Of a DNA stretch of 64,000 nucleotides, positions 23,357 through 34,651 are shown piece by piece; position 1 is the first letter of the stretch; each line of letters opens with the position of its first letter. Source of the DNA: Icerya purchasi (Eukaryota; Arthropoda; Insecta; Hemiptera; Monophlebidae); assembly GCA_039619475.1 (NCBI GenBank), contig CM077115.1, positions 417,268,557 to 417,332,556 on the forward strand, read 5' to 3'. The notes below the pieces were generated by a model, which did no database searches, was not told the origin of the DNA, and saw nothing but the letters and a program-made list of their open reading frames with translations. Position numbers and translations under genes: made by a program.

Positions 23357-25786
23357 TTTTTTTTTTTTTTATTTATTTATTTATTTATTTGGTGAATAAT
23401 AACATAAATACATAGTAATTGAAACATAGCCATGAGTATCTCAGTTGAATGAACACCTCATGGATTGGAAACAATAAAAAGAAAATGAAAGAGACAAAAA
23501 TTAACCAATATAAAAATTAAAATAAAATTATACATTAAATGAAAAATCTTCAACATCCGAATATTTGGAAGCCATGATAAAATTCGCCGCGTGCAGGAAT
23601 TTTGATAAATTATCGTTGTTTAATGGAAAACAATTTACGTCTTTAAACAAGAATTTCCATTTGGCGCACTCATTAACGATATGGGTGACAGTTTCAGGAG
23701 CATCTCCACAGGAACACAAATTGGTGTCTGCTAGATGGAAACGGTGCAGATAACTTTGAAATCTACCATGTCCAGTAAGAAATTGCGTCACATACGTATT
23801 AATATTATTAATTTTGATTGGATTGGTTTTAACCTCGGGGACGAAACTAAATGTTAATCTTTCAGTTGAGCTATTGTTCCAGCTATTTTGCATTTCAATA
23901 AATCTATTGTTTAGATCCAACTCCAAATTGAGATTATTTAACCCTTTGAAATACAAAATTCTGCAATACGGAATGCAGTGGCAATTGTCCTGCTATTGTT
24001 CGCAACGCATCACCGGAAGTAGTTCTATGCGCGCGGAGAATAAACAAAAGAAATTTCCTTTGGGATTTAACTAGTACTTCCTGAATGCGTTTACGCTTTA
24101 AAGCCTCTTCAAACATAAATACGCAGTACGTGAATAATGGAACAACTAGCGTATTATAAATTATTAAACGGTGTTTAGTGCTCATCCCATACGTGCGTCC
24201 AGACACGGAGTGCAATTTATTTAGAACCGTTGTAGCTTTACTGGACAAATTTTTGAAATGTTGATTAAAACTGTAGCGACAGTCTAATGTAATACCAAGA
24301 TATTTCAGTGATTCGACGATATTCATTTTAAAGTTCGGTATAGAGAGATGTAGCGAATTGTAGTAGTCCCTTTTTCGTTTCCTGTGCATGATTAATAAAA
24401 ATTAGTCTTGTTTTCGTGCAACTGTAGAAGATGTTTTTCCATATAGGTTAAAATATTGTTGATTGTAATCTTGAAGTATTTACAAATGGAGGGACGATGG
24501 TTAGAAGTGACCGCGAATGCTAGAGATCATCTGCATAGAAATATCTGGTTACTGTCGACGGGAACTCCATCAACGATAAGTCTGAAATATAGAAATTCCA
24601 AAAAATCGGGCCCAAAATCGATCCTTGCGGGCATCCGCGAGTAACATTTCGAAAACATGTTTGATGTTCGTAAATAAATTTAATAGTTCTGGAATCTAAG
24701 TATTGTCTTAAAATTGAGATTATTCTATAATCGAGCCTGAGTGCTCTAATTTTGTGGAATAAGACTGGCCACGAACAGTTATCAAAGGCGCCTTTAATAT
24801 CCAACGTCAGCAGGCCGATCGCAGTCTTTTTACTTAACGCACGCTCAATCTGCTTAGATAATTCGCCAAAAAGAGTTGCCGTGGAACGGGACTTAGTAAA
24901 TCCAAATTGCCGATCATCGTGAGGTAAAACCGGCAGTATACGATTCAACAAAACATATTCAAACACCTTGGCTAAAGCGCTTAACAAGACAATCGGTCTG
25001 TACGAAGATGGAAGACTAGGACTACGTCCGGGTTTTAGCACAAAAACTGTCCTTCCTGCTCGCCAGGCTTCCGGGAAGACTCCGAACCTCAACAAAGCGA
25101 TGAATAAGCTCTGAAGTAAATTAGGATAGTGGAAATTCAAGATCTTCAAACATTTATTCGTCAGCTGGTCTAAGCCAGGAGCTTTATTTTTAGTCCGGCG
25201 AAGAATAAATAAATAGTTCACTGTTAAAACTAAAGCCGCTAAGGTTAAATCTCTGGAATTCTTGCAACTTGTATGAGAAGGTTTCGTCGCCATTTGTGTT
25301 TGAGTTTACTTGATAAAAATGATCAAGAAGGGCCTTTATCTTTGAATCCTTATCGAAAATTTTTTGATTATTCTGGTCTAAAAAATACGAAGGAATCTGT
25401 AACTGGCGTTTATTTTTGAAAATAGTCTTGTAAGGAAGGCCCCATAGTTTCGAATCGGAACAAAATTTTTTCCAATTTTTGGTTTTCGCGTTTCGCATTT
25501 CTTTATTAAAAATTTTTCGTACCAAATTCATAACCAGGCGCGCATTGTGATCATTAGCTCCCCGCTTGTGTGAGCGTTGAACCCGTTTGCGCAATTTCCT
25601 TAGAATTATTCGTAAAATCTCTAAATTAATATTCCACCGCGAATTCCTATTTAATTGAATCGTTTCAGTGCTGCTACTAATAATATCATGAAGTGTGTTA
25701 CGGAAATTTTCTAACATTATTTTCAGTTGGTGGGAATCATTAGCAGTTTTAAAATCGTAGTTTAAGTGCGAATGTAAATTCCCAGC
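23357..25786 (-). mobile_element. R1-clade retrotransposon 'C', 5'-truncated
   Basis: It is inserted into copy B with an 11-bp duplication CTTCCTATATC (23,346-23,356 and 25,787-25,797). Its minus-strand 3' tail is an (AAAT)n-plus-A run (23,357-23,390 on the plus strand). The coding part starts in the linker between endonuclease and RT, so the endonuclease and ORF1 are missing. R1 itself targets 28S rDNA. This copy sits in another retrotransposon, so either the family is not site-specific or this was an off-target event. Confidence 0.88.
23528..25786 (-). pseudogene. R1-type reverse transcriptase, frameshifted
   Basis: From 25,786 downward come a basic linker (KNWKKFCSDSKLWG near 25,450) and then RT: YRPIVLLSALAKVFE near 24,990, FGFTKSRSTATL, LLTLDIKGAFDN, GCPQGSILGPIFWN near 24,620 and YADDL at 24,520. 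LKYLGITLDCRYSFNQHF follows near 24,270-24,310, then a thumb with VSGRTYGMS. The end has TQFLTGHGRFQSYLHRF and a C-S-C-G...HIVNEC zinc motif near 23,660-23,780. No RNase H domain is present. GCPQGS..GP.FWN and TGHG.F.SYLHRF are hallmarks of the R1 group. Several frameshifts inactivate it. Confidence 0.85.
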
Positions 25787-28204
25787 CTTCCTATATCTCA
25801 GCTTTGCCGTCTTCAAAGGTGGTTTGTATCCTTGCCATCGATTTCTGACCGGATTAAAATTTAATCTCTAATATAGTCTCCAATTGTCCTGGGTGGCTGC
25901 CCTAGGTTGGCCAAACCCCCTCCTCAAAAAAAAAAAACTTAATTTTTATTTAATTACGTAGAAAAAAATTTGCTCGGTGAAACAGAAAAATTCTTCGTAA
26001 AAACAAAAAAGACGAGTGTCATCTTCTTCAAGCTGTTTACAGTGAAACGAATGAAAAATTACAAGATACTTTCTTGAAAGATTAAAGAAAATCTCGCGTT
26101 ATTCCTTTCGGTTTATTATTTATAATTTGAAAACACAACAAGATGTTATGAACGAAAGATACTTATTTCAAAATATGCTTTAGTTACATAATTATAAAAT
26201 ATTACAATTATTTAGAGCGTAAAAAAATTAATCGTTCATTTACTTATTGCGTTAAAATTCACATAAGAATACGATTGGTTCCAAAGAACAAAGTGACGTA
26301 ACTTCTTTTTCGCGGACGTCATAATTTAGACTGTTCGTAAAATAACGCTTTTATTCGAAAATGAATACCGTAAAAATCGAACTTTTCAAAGACTTTTCGT
26401 GGGTGTTGTAACTTTTTAAATTGAAAATACATTTTTGCCAGTAAAAAAAACGACTTTCCCCTTATGCGTAAAATAATTTTTTTTTTTTTTTTTTAAATAG
26501 GCTTTCAGCCAGTTTTAACGAAAAAAGTGGTGTGTGACAGCCCCACTTTTGTGAAAAAATCAAATCGGTTTTTCGCCGGTACCCTCTCGATCTATGTAGG
26601 TGAGTTTGAAATGCCGTAACGTTTCGTTTTTAACTTTTCCATGATTGGGGATCATAGCCTTTTGATTTCAGCAAAGGTAGAGGTATGGAAAAAAGAAAGA
26701 GATCTGAAAGAACAGATAGAGGAGTTTAATTATAAAAGTCTATATTAATGAAAATGAGATACAAACGAATGATTACAGCTTTTTTCTTTTACCGTTTCAG
26801 CGCGGTTGTTAATTAGTGTCGACAACGACCTTTGCGATAGAAATTATTTTCGTACGATCTGTCTACTATCGAAGATGACGCAATTCGGATAATCTTGAAG
26901 GCGGTAGATATCTTACAGCGGTACTGAATAAAAAGAACAATCGTCTCCGAGTTCGGTAATATTCATCAAAAATTTACAGTTAAGGATATTTGAAACAATT
27001 GTAATCAAACTAATTACGCACCATTACGCATACAGAAACTTTTGTACAGTCTGAAAGAATACCGAAGAGGCATTTCTAGAATTATTACATCGCTGAAGTA
27101 CATTTCAAGTACACTTTCGATTCACAGTACACAATCACATTGCTAATGTTAGACATATTCGAAATCTGTTAACTTGCCGTTTGAAATGACCGCGGCCACG
27201 CTTAACAGTCTCAATATTATCGATAGACCCGTTCAGATATTATAGTACAGTAAATAGACTACAGTCACTGAACTACTAATCAGCATTATTATCATTATTT
27301 TTGCTAATATGAAATTATGCCATTGTTCATTATAGGCTCAACCAAACGACAACTTGTCAGTGGGTTGCCAAAAAAAAAAAACAAACAAAAAACACTTAAC
27401 TCCGCTTTTAATTAAATAAAAATATAAAACACTAACATTGAATGTGTATGACTTATATGTCGCGTGTATTATTGAACTGAATGCTAATTTAAATCTGAGA
27501 CGGAACATGCTAAAAATTTTGCTGAAATTTGCAAGATAGTTTTTATTTTTTATTTGTTTAAATAATGCTCGATATTTCCTTTAATGCCCATTTGTTAACT
27601 ACGTGTTTTTTTATCATTCACTGTTTTATTGTATACATTGATTACTTGAATTGCAAATATATTCTTTCAAATTATTTAAGATTGAGCCTAATATTTGAAC
27701 ATGTGTGGTGAATCAGCGTGATTATTTAATCTAAATCCTCTTCCTACCATACATTGTCGAGCATGTCGTATATTTTGTTTCAGTTCTTTCCCGATAAAAG
27801 TATTTTTTTTCACTTAATTATTCAATAATGTAAAATATAAATTTGCTCACAGGGAGCGAATACTTAAATTTTAATTCTAATGTATCATTAACTAAGAGTC
27901 ATTGTATACATCTTTGTCCTATAAAAACCATTACACGCGTTTGTAGCGGTCTTGCAATGACGTCACACATCACCCTCTCTCTTTTGACACTGCTCCGCCC
28001 ACTGTCCCAGAGCTGCCTATATCATCTACTTAAAACAACATCTGTGTTCATCTACTTAACCGATCTCTAATTCTCACAATAAAATTCTAATCGTGGTGCA
28101 TTCTAATGGACGCGCTTTAATAATCTCGCTGATCACACATTACAAGGATAAGTTGATTATAACTTTGTAATGGATAAATTAACTGACATTCTAAATGTTA
28201 TTTC

Positions 28205-28205
<1 letters not shown>

Positions 28206-28244
<39 letters not shown>
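28206..28244. repeat. 39-bp poly-A tract
   Basis: An uninterrupted run of A. It could be the tail of a short plus-strand retroposon, but no element body or target duplication was recognised upstream. Confidence 0.9.
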
Positions 28245-28246
<2 letters not shown>

Positions 28247-31200
28247 ATTCCCAGGTCTGCTTCCATCAGTTGTCTTTAGATGCGGTATCTTTTGGTGCTG
28301 TAATGAAATCTCAATAAGAATTCAACGATGTAAACGAAAGCTAATAAAATATTAATATTCAAGAATGATACCGGATTTAATTAATTTCAAAAAAAAACAT
28401 GTTATTGTATGTCTCCTTTACAAGTCCCCAACCTTCGGCATAGTTTCAGTCGTGCCACATGATTAAAAATGGAAACTTTTGCTCCCATCTCATTAATAGT
28501 ACAGGTAGCGAAACAATCTCGATCCTTAATTAGAATATTTCGGTTACGATTGCGAAACAACTACAAACCCAAACCCTAAACATTTTTCTAACAAGATCCG
28601 AATGCACCAGATAATTTCAACTTTTTAGTCGCAGAAAAGTTTAATTTCCAATGTAAATAAATCCATACCTGTTCGTAAATATTTATAAGGTATAAAATAA
28701 ATGAATACCTCGATACAAAAATATGTATAAAATAATTTACTTTTTAATGAAAATTATTTATCAAAAAGATAAATTATTTTATAATTATTTTCGTATATCG
28801 AACAAGTTCTGTCAAGCATGATGTTTCAAGAGCTGAGGAGATACCGTATGTTAAGTTAAAAAGAACTTTAATTTACCTTTTCATAGTGTAAAATTTATTT
28901 ATTATTTTATACTTTAAATTTTCGACCTTTGCTTTTCGTACTTTCAATACTCTGCCCAGTCTCGTTAGCGATCGAAAATTTTCCTTCTAAATTGATATAA
29001 TCGAGTATGGAGATTTCAATGGTAGAAATCTGGAAACCAGATACAATTCTAAAATTCGATAAAAATCTCTTCTTTCCGGTCAATTGTATGAAGTCGAATA
29101 TCGGAAACTCCGAAGAAGATGATTAACGTCCTATTTGTCTAGAAAAAAAGATGGTGTCATTTTCGCATTACTTGCCAAAGAACGGAAGACATGCTATCAA
29201 TTTTCTGCTTCAGCATAGACCTATCATCGCGTCAGCGCGGACAGAACATAAACACATTTTGGGACCACGTACTTTTCGATAGAACACATCTTTACTATTT
29301 CTGTTAATTTTAAACGTTAAGTAAACAAATCGTAATACCTCTGCTAGAAACGTTATGTGTTTACCGATTTAAACTGTCTATCTTGAATTATTGCAATTGT
29401 AATTGTAATATACTGATCGTTGGCCGCGAATAAAACCACCGGTCCACATTAAAGCTAGTCTAGAACTGCTGGTTGAAAATGTCCAGCGTTATAACAACCG
29501 TTTTCTAATTTAATTTTTTATCACTCGCTTTTAATCGTCCAATCTGTTATTTCCGAAGTATTGCATTTTTCAACTACTTCATGCGCATGCCATTTCTACT
29601 GTCGGATAAAATTTAAGCTTTATCGCATCTAGAATTTGAAAAATCTTTTTTCTCCTTTTTTTCTAAAGATACTCGACCGCTTGGCTAATTACAAATATTA
29701 TATGACCTTAATTATTCCCCCTCCTATTCTTCGTGCCAGAGATGCTTCATATCGATGTTGTGTTTCAAAAAGCATACTGTTTAAGTTATACAAGTATATG
29801 CTTTTTTTTCAAGTAATTTGATGTTTTTAATTAAGATTTCGCTTTGTTTTCGGTGTCGTGCATTTTACATATTCTCTTTACTTCCAGACAGGATGATTGT
29901 TTTTTTGTTTTTTTCTTCGTATTTTGCCTTGCGTGGGGAGAACAATGGTTTGAAGAAATATTTTAACGTTGGCAGGTTCTATCAATGCAAAAATAGATTA
30001 GTTTTTACGACTAAGTTGGGCATATGTTAATAAGCCGTACTGCCATGTTTTGAATAATACTCAGTTTTTTGAACTCTTTCCGTTGTTATAAAAAACAGGT
30101 TCTTAACCTATTTTTGATAATATTCGGCTTTTATACACATCAATAATAATGTTTTTTTTTTTTAATTTGTAGTAACTGAATCAATTTAATTTTCTGTCAA
30201 ATGCTCGAGATTTTTTTAACATTTGACGTTTTTACGGCTTTTTTAGATATTCGAATATTACACGCGCTTCTGACCATTTCACGATGCAAAAGTGCTGTTC
30301 TAATTGTTTTTTCGTTACTTCCTGATAGGTAAATTATTATTATACATATCCGCGAAGAGATTACGAATTAATGATTTCGGATATTTCGTTAACTCCAATA
30401 GTAAATAATGTTGGTCCAATATCAAATAGAAAGCTCTATGTTGTACACCATTTTTAAACGTTTTTTCCGTTTCGGACAATGTGCTGTTTAACCTTTCTTG
30501 AAACGTTTTGTTCTGTGAAGGATCCTCGTATGAACGTTGCCAGGCGTTCTCTTGTGGCCCATTTATGACACAACTTGCTGTTGTGTATTCAAGATCGAAA
30601 CTAACGGCCACCGTGTGTATTGTTTACAAATTCATCGGGTACATGTCGTTGCCGTTTTTTCTACCGTACTTTGAATGCGAATTGAGCTCATCAGTTAACG
30701 GCACTCTATCATACATACATACATCGATCTAATTATTTACTATTTTTCCCGGTTAATTTGCTCATGGAGTTAGCAGTGAAATGATGTATGCAGTTTTGTC
30801 CACTTTCCGGTATTTTGCTAGTTTCCCAGATTACATATGTAGTAGATTCTGTTATGAGGATGTATTCATATGTCTAATTACTGCAATGCGTAGATGATCT
30901 AGGGCAGATTTTAGTTTCTAATAGTACGATTCGTCTGACCTGTAGATGTAGATTTCTCCATTTTATTTTGCGTCACTTTAATTCTATACAATTATCGCGT
31001 TCATTTTAAAGTTATAAATCTATTGTATGATTTCTTAAAAATATATTATTTTATATATACATGTAATTATTTAAAATATACAAATTCATAAAACGCAATT
31101 ATTTATAAATGAAAATATTGCCGATCGGTTTTACTAAAAATTCTTAGGAGAACAAAATAATAGGAAGAGCACGTTTACATGGCGATGTCTGGATAAAAAT

Positions 31201-31299
31201 CGAGAAGAAAGATTTCGCTTTCTGCCGAAATATGCAGGATCGGTTGCAAAAAGTTATAGTTTTATTAACTCAATCATATCGACGTAGTCACAGCTATTT

Positions 31300-32300
31300 T
31301 CACCGATTTTGCTAAATTGTGAAACACGCCCCGTACGATACGTGCCATCATCGTTGCTCTCAGCACTGCACGGTAAACGTTCGCGGGTATGCATGTAAAC
31401 AGTCGTGTGACGGTATATATTTTCACCGGAAATAATGAGAATATCCAATAGACGACGACGAGGAAGATTGTGGAATGCGCGCGGATGTCTTAAACGATAG
31501 GATGCGAGCGAACAATAATAACGCGAGATGTTCGCGCATCGCACCGAGTAAGTCGAAAATGTTTTTTGGCCGCAGATAGTCCGGCGGACGTGGCATTAAA
31601 CTCTATATTCGACCGTCTTTTTAAAGCGTCTTAATGTTCTGCGGCTCTTTAAGCAGCGCCAAAGGATATTACCGAAATGTAGCGTGCGAGAAAAAGGGCA
31701 AAAGGACGGGAACCAAACAAAAGAAAAAGCAAGAAAAAGTCCGGAGCGCCCGGATGAGGTGGTGGCTGACGCGGAAAAGAGAGATCAGCAGTCGACAGAA
31801 GGTAGACGACAGGGGCCGCGCGTAATGTTGTGATGACTTTAGTAGACGATCGCGGAAAAACGTTGTTGTCGGTTTAATGTTTCCTGAGAACTCGACTTTC
31901 CCGGGGAATCTGGAAAGCAAACATACATTCGCCGGCCGCTGCTGCTGCGGCCCTTCGTTCCGTTCTGCGAGCAAATAAGGCGCAGGAAATTCTCTGAAAA
32001 TCCGGAAAATCAAACGACGACATGGCGGAGCTGGTGCGCAGAGTTGCAACGTGAATACGTAAGCAGGTTGAAGGTGCGAAGACAGGAGCGTCGTAAGGAA
32101 AAATAACGAAAAGATTTAGACAGAGCGCGCGGATATTAGAGAGACGTTGAAATTTCCGACAGGAATATTCCGATTTTTATTTTTAACCGCGTCAATTTTG
32201 CACGCGCTGACACTGAGCCGTTCTTATTGTCATCGACGTCGTTACGTGTAATCTTGTTTCGTTTCGATTGTTGTAAAGCTTTTCCTCGCTGAGGCAAAAC
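31300..32300. other. CpG-rich patch
   Basis: The sequence is clearly richer in GC and CpG than its surroundings (for example around 31,500-31,640 and 31,740-31,960). In insects such patches often accompany promoters or first exons, but no start, splice pattern or conserved protein could be seen. It is listed only as a compositional feature. Confidence 0.35.
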
Positions 32301-33524
32301 TGGTTCGGAAAAAATAAAAGAAAGAAAAAAAAGACCTCCGAATGAAAATATAAAACTAACTATCTGCTCGTGTTGTTCCGAAAAAATCTCTCAACTCGGC
32401 CTACGAATGAAATTGTCAGCAGTCATAACACTTCAATGATCCCCTCTTCCTCATTTGCTACTTCTTTTCATTTGTGAGGACGGCAATTTTTTTTCGTCTT
32501 TTTGGACATTCCATTACGTACACTCTGTCCTTCGCCTGTCTAATTTGTGCTACATGTAAAATTTTAACAATCGCGCTCCATTCGTTCTTTTCGCTGTTTC
32601 CCGTTTTTGGAATTTTTTATTTCCCTTGCAATTACTTTTTTCTTTCTTCCCCCTAAAGTATTTTTGCTCTCGAACCTTAAAAAGTTTTCATTGGAACACT
32701 CGACGTAAGAAGTGTGTTAAAATCGCCTTCAATTTATTGCACATCTCCTCTTCTAACTTGCGTTCTTTTTGCCGCTTACTAGCTTCATCCGTATGTACTT
32801 GAAGTCTTCTTCGTGTGACTGTTTTTATTGTTAAGCAGAGAGACGAACTGTAATTTCTCAATTAATTTTTTTCCCTATCGAAAACTGCAAATCAAATTTT
32901 ATGCATCATCTTCACAGTGTCCCGCCTATTAGCAGGAACTTTAGTCATTAAAATACGAATTAGATAACGTGCAAATGGAATTATAAAAATTAATGTCTAT
33001 TATACTGGAGATTTATTTTAAAAAACATTGAAAATGATATCGCTGCCTTTATTGACTCTGTCAAATTACCACTTCAAATGTTGCACTATTACGATAATAG
33101 CACACATATATACCTAGGGCACGGGTTGCTGTAACTGGAACTAGTTTCTCCAGTAAGTAGTCACTCGACTGTCAACATAATACCAGTCCCACCGCGGCAG
33201 GGAAACGAAATGACAACCACGTAAGTTCTGTAGTTCCACACCGTGCAGTGGGTAGTCTTTTTTTTTTTTTTCGGCGGGCCTAGCGCTGATGAGGAACGCT
33301 AAAGTAGAACTCACACATACATTGTTGACAGTAAAACGAGAGAAATTCACTTACCGGAAGTGTCTCTAAAGTTGTAACTCTACGTCTCCAACAAACAGAC
33401 TGTCAACAACTCGTCCGTGAAAACGTTCCCCAGTCGGATTGATGAAAATCTAGAGTGAGAAGGCCAGCATCCGGCGCCTGAAAGCCGGATCTTTCGACTA
33501 AGAAAGTAGACGCTGACAGAAAAT

Positions 33525-34087
33525 CATGCGAAACGGGAAACCCCAAATGGACGGAAATGAAGATTTATGGAGTGGAGATTACCAGTTTATACACAAAAAC
33601 GAAGGTGCAAGAGTTGGATTCTTTCTTTCAAGAGAAATAAGAAATAACGTCAAAAGTATACGAACAAATAGAAAATCACGATATAAGAAATGAACCGACA
33701 GGATACTTACCCAAATTTACATGTCAACAACTAGTAGTAGCGACGACGAAGAAATAGAAGAATTTTCCTATTAAAAGTGAAGGGCAGAGAAAATTTAATC
33801 CCCATGATCTTGTCATTATAAATACGCTATTATACGATCAGCCGAAAAAAAGAAGATATACGTGAATTTGTACAGCAAGGTATTAACTAGATTAAAAAAT
33901 CGCGTCAAGTTGTACAAATCTGATCACATTCCAGTCATAACGACCGGCAAACTAAAATTAAAACAAACAAAGATTACAAAAAAGCGGAATCTATACAAGA
34001 TCAAAAAACAAACGTTAATTGGAACATTATGTTTAGACGTCTAAGTGAATGTCGACTACAAAGACCGAAAAATATTATTCGAATTAT
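33525..34087 (+). pseudogene. RTE-type endonuclease fragment
   Basis: The plus strand reads a decayed apurinic-type endonuclease: WSGDYQFIHKNEGARVGFF near 33,570-33,630, EIRNNVKSI, a stretch like QIYMSTTSSSDDEEIEEF near 33,715-33,765, LVIINTLL near 33,810-33,830, then RLKNRVK, SDHIPVITTGKLKLK near 33,920-33,965 and KITKKR. The SDH.PV box is the C-terminal catalytic region. The endonuclease nicks target DNA to prime reverse transcription. The pieces are in different frames with stops. The polymerase part is absent, and a family A 3' end follows directly. Confidence 0.65.
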
Positions 34088-34095
34088 ATGAAAAT

Positions 34096-34247
34096 TTAAC
34101 GGTACCTATCATTGCCTTCAGTTATTCCATTGCTGCTGTCCTTTGTCTTTTCCATTTCTGACCGCCTGGCTATTTAGTTATAACTCTTAATTTTTCATGT
34201 TGTTGGGTCAAGGCCGCTGGCACGCCCAGGGGGGTAGGAAAAAAAAA
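34096..34247 (+). mobile_element. Family A 3' end, about 150 bp
   Basis: The sequence from TTTAACGGTACCTAT through TTGGGTCAAGGCCGCTGG to GGTAGG plus poly-A matches the last 170 bp of the large copy at 51.57-51.74 kb, with a 13-bp deletion. An 8-bp repeat ATGAAAAT lies at 34,088-34,095 and again at 34,248-34,255 after the tail. It is a strongly 5'-truncated insertion of the same subfamily as the 51.6-58.6 kb copy, with no complete domain. Confidence 0.85.
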
Positions 34248-34651
34248 TGAAAATCGAAAAATAGTTCTCTGTTCTGAGAACATAAAAAAATTTAGTGGGG
34301 TCGTGCTATAGTTATTTTTCATGGTGCTTAGTTGGCCGTATTCCGAAAAAAAAAATTAACCGCTCACATACGATCCCTCACAACTCAATGTAATAATAAA
34401 TACGATTCAAAACTTATACCATTTTCCATTTCGCTTTGTTTTAATTTATTATTATCCAATTTGTTTTGCCGCTGTGTCGCATTTAGTTTTATCTTTCATT
34501 ATGCTCTTTTTTGTTCTGTTTTTTATTAATTTTTTATCTTATATTATTCGAATATATTTTGTTTATATATCTACATAATTTTTCTCTCCCTTTTTAATGG
34601 TTCCTCTATATTTTGGATTTATTATAATTTTTTTCTATTACTAGGGTTTAT

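Larger units (their letters stand above)
22979..25864 (+). pseudogene. Copy B ORF2 C-terminus, split by element C
   Basis: The plus strand reads NILPLSKRIHVRLWSYVYP, RLRFNHTLLSSS near 23,150, the zinc region CDPDHVLFECSSLS near 23,245-23,290, then NASYI up to the insertion at 23,357. After the nested element and the repeated CTTCCTATATC, the frame resumes and ends PSISDRIKI with a stop at 25,862-25,864. That equals the ISDRLVI end of the 51.6-kb copy. This split end proves the insertion order. Confidence 0.85.
22135..25935 (+). mobile_element. Family A copy 'B', twin-primed and interrupted
   Basis: The copy is flanked by the 12-bp duplication AACTTAATTTTT (22,123-22,134 and 25,936-25,947). 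The first part (22,135 to about 22,978) is inverted and carries the end of RT and the RNase H region on the minus strand. The second part (about 22,979-23,356) is in sense and continues ORF2 downstream of RNase H. An R1-type element then splits it, and the coding end resumes at 25,798 and stops at 25,862-25,864. The 3' UTR ends CCTCCTC plus poly(A) at 25,926-25,937. Without the nested element it is about 1.36 kb. Confidence 0.88.
25948..33524. other. Long stretch without recognised gene or transposon
   Basis: These 7.6 kb are mostly AT-rich. They contain a 39-bp poly-A run (28,206-28,244), a T-run near 26,478, and a CpG-rich patch at about 31.3-32.3 kb. Open frames (for example 30,315-30,611 and 31,254-31,544 on the minus strand) have no recognised domains. 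It could be intronic or intergenic host DNA. It is the longest part of the window with no transposon identified. Confidence 0.4.

Noticed and set aside
25893..25910. GTGGCTGCCCTAGG shared with the minus strand at 38,509-38,522
   Set aside because: A 14-base match (17 of 18 when extended) is not convincing in 64 kb; no longer similarity around it was seen.
28170..28355. Frame with a poly-lysine run
   Set aside because: Created by the 39-bp poly-A tract.
30315..30611. 98-codon minus-strand frame
   Set aside because: No recognised motif; AT-rich context without exon signals; expected by chance at this length.
31254..31544. 96-codon minus-strand frame in the CpG-rich patch
   Set aside because: Arginine-rich composition follows from base content; no domain or conserved motif seen.
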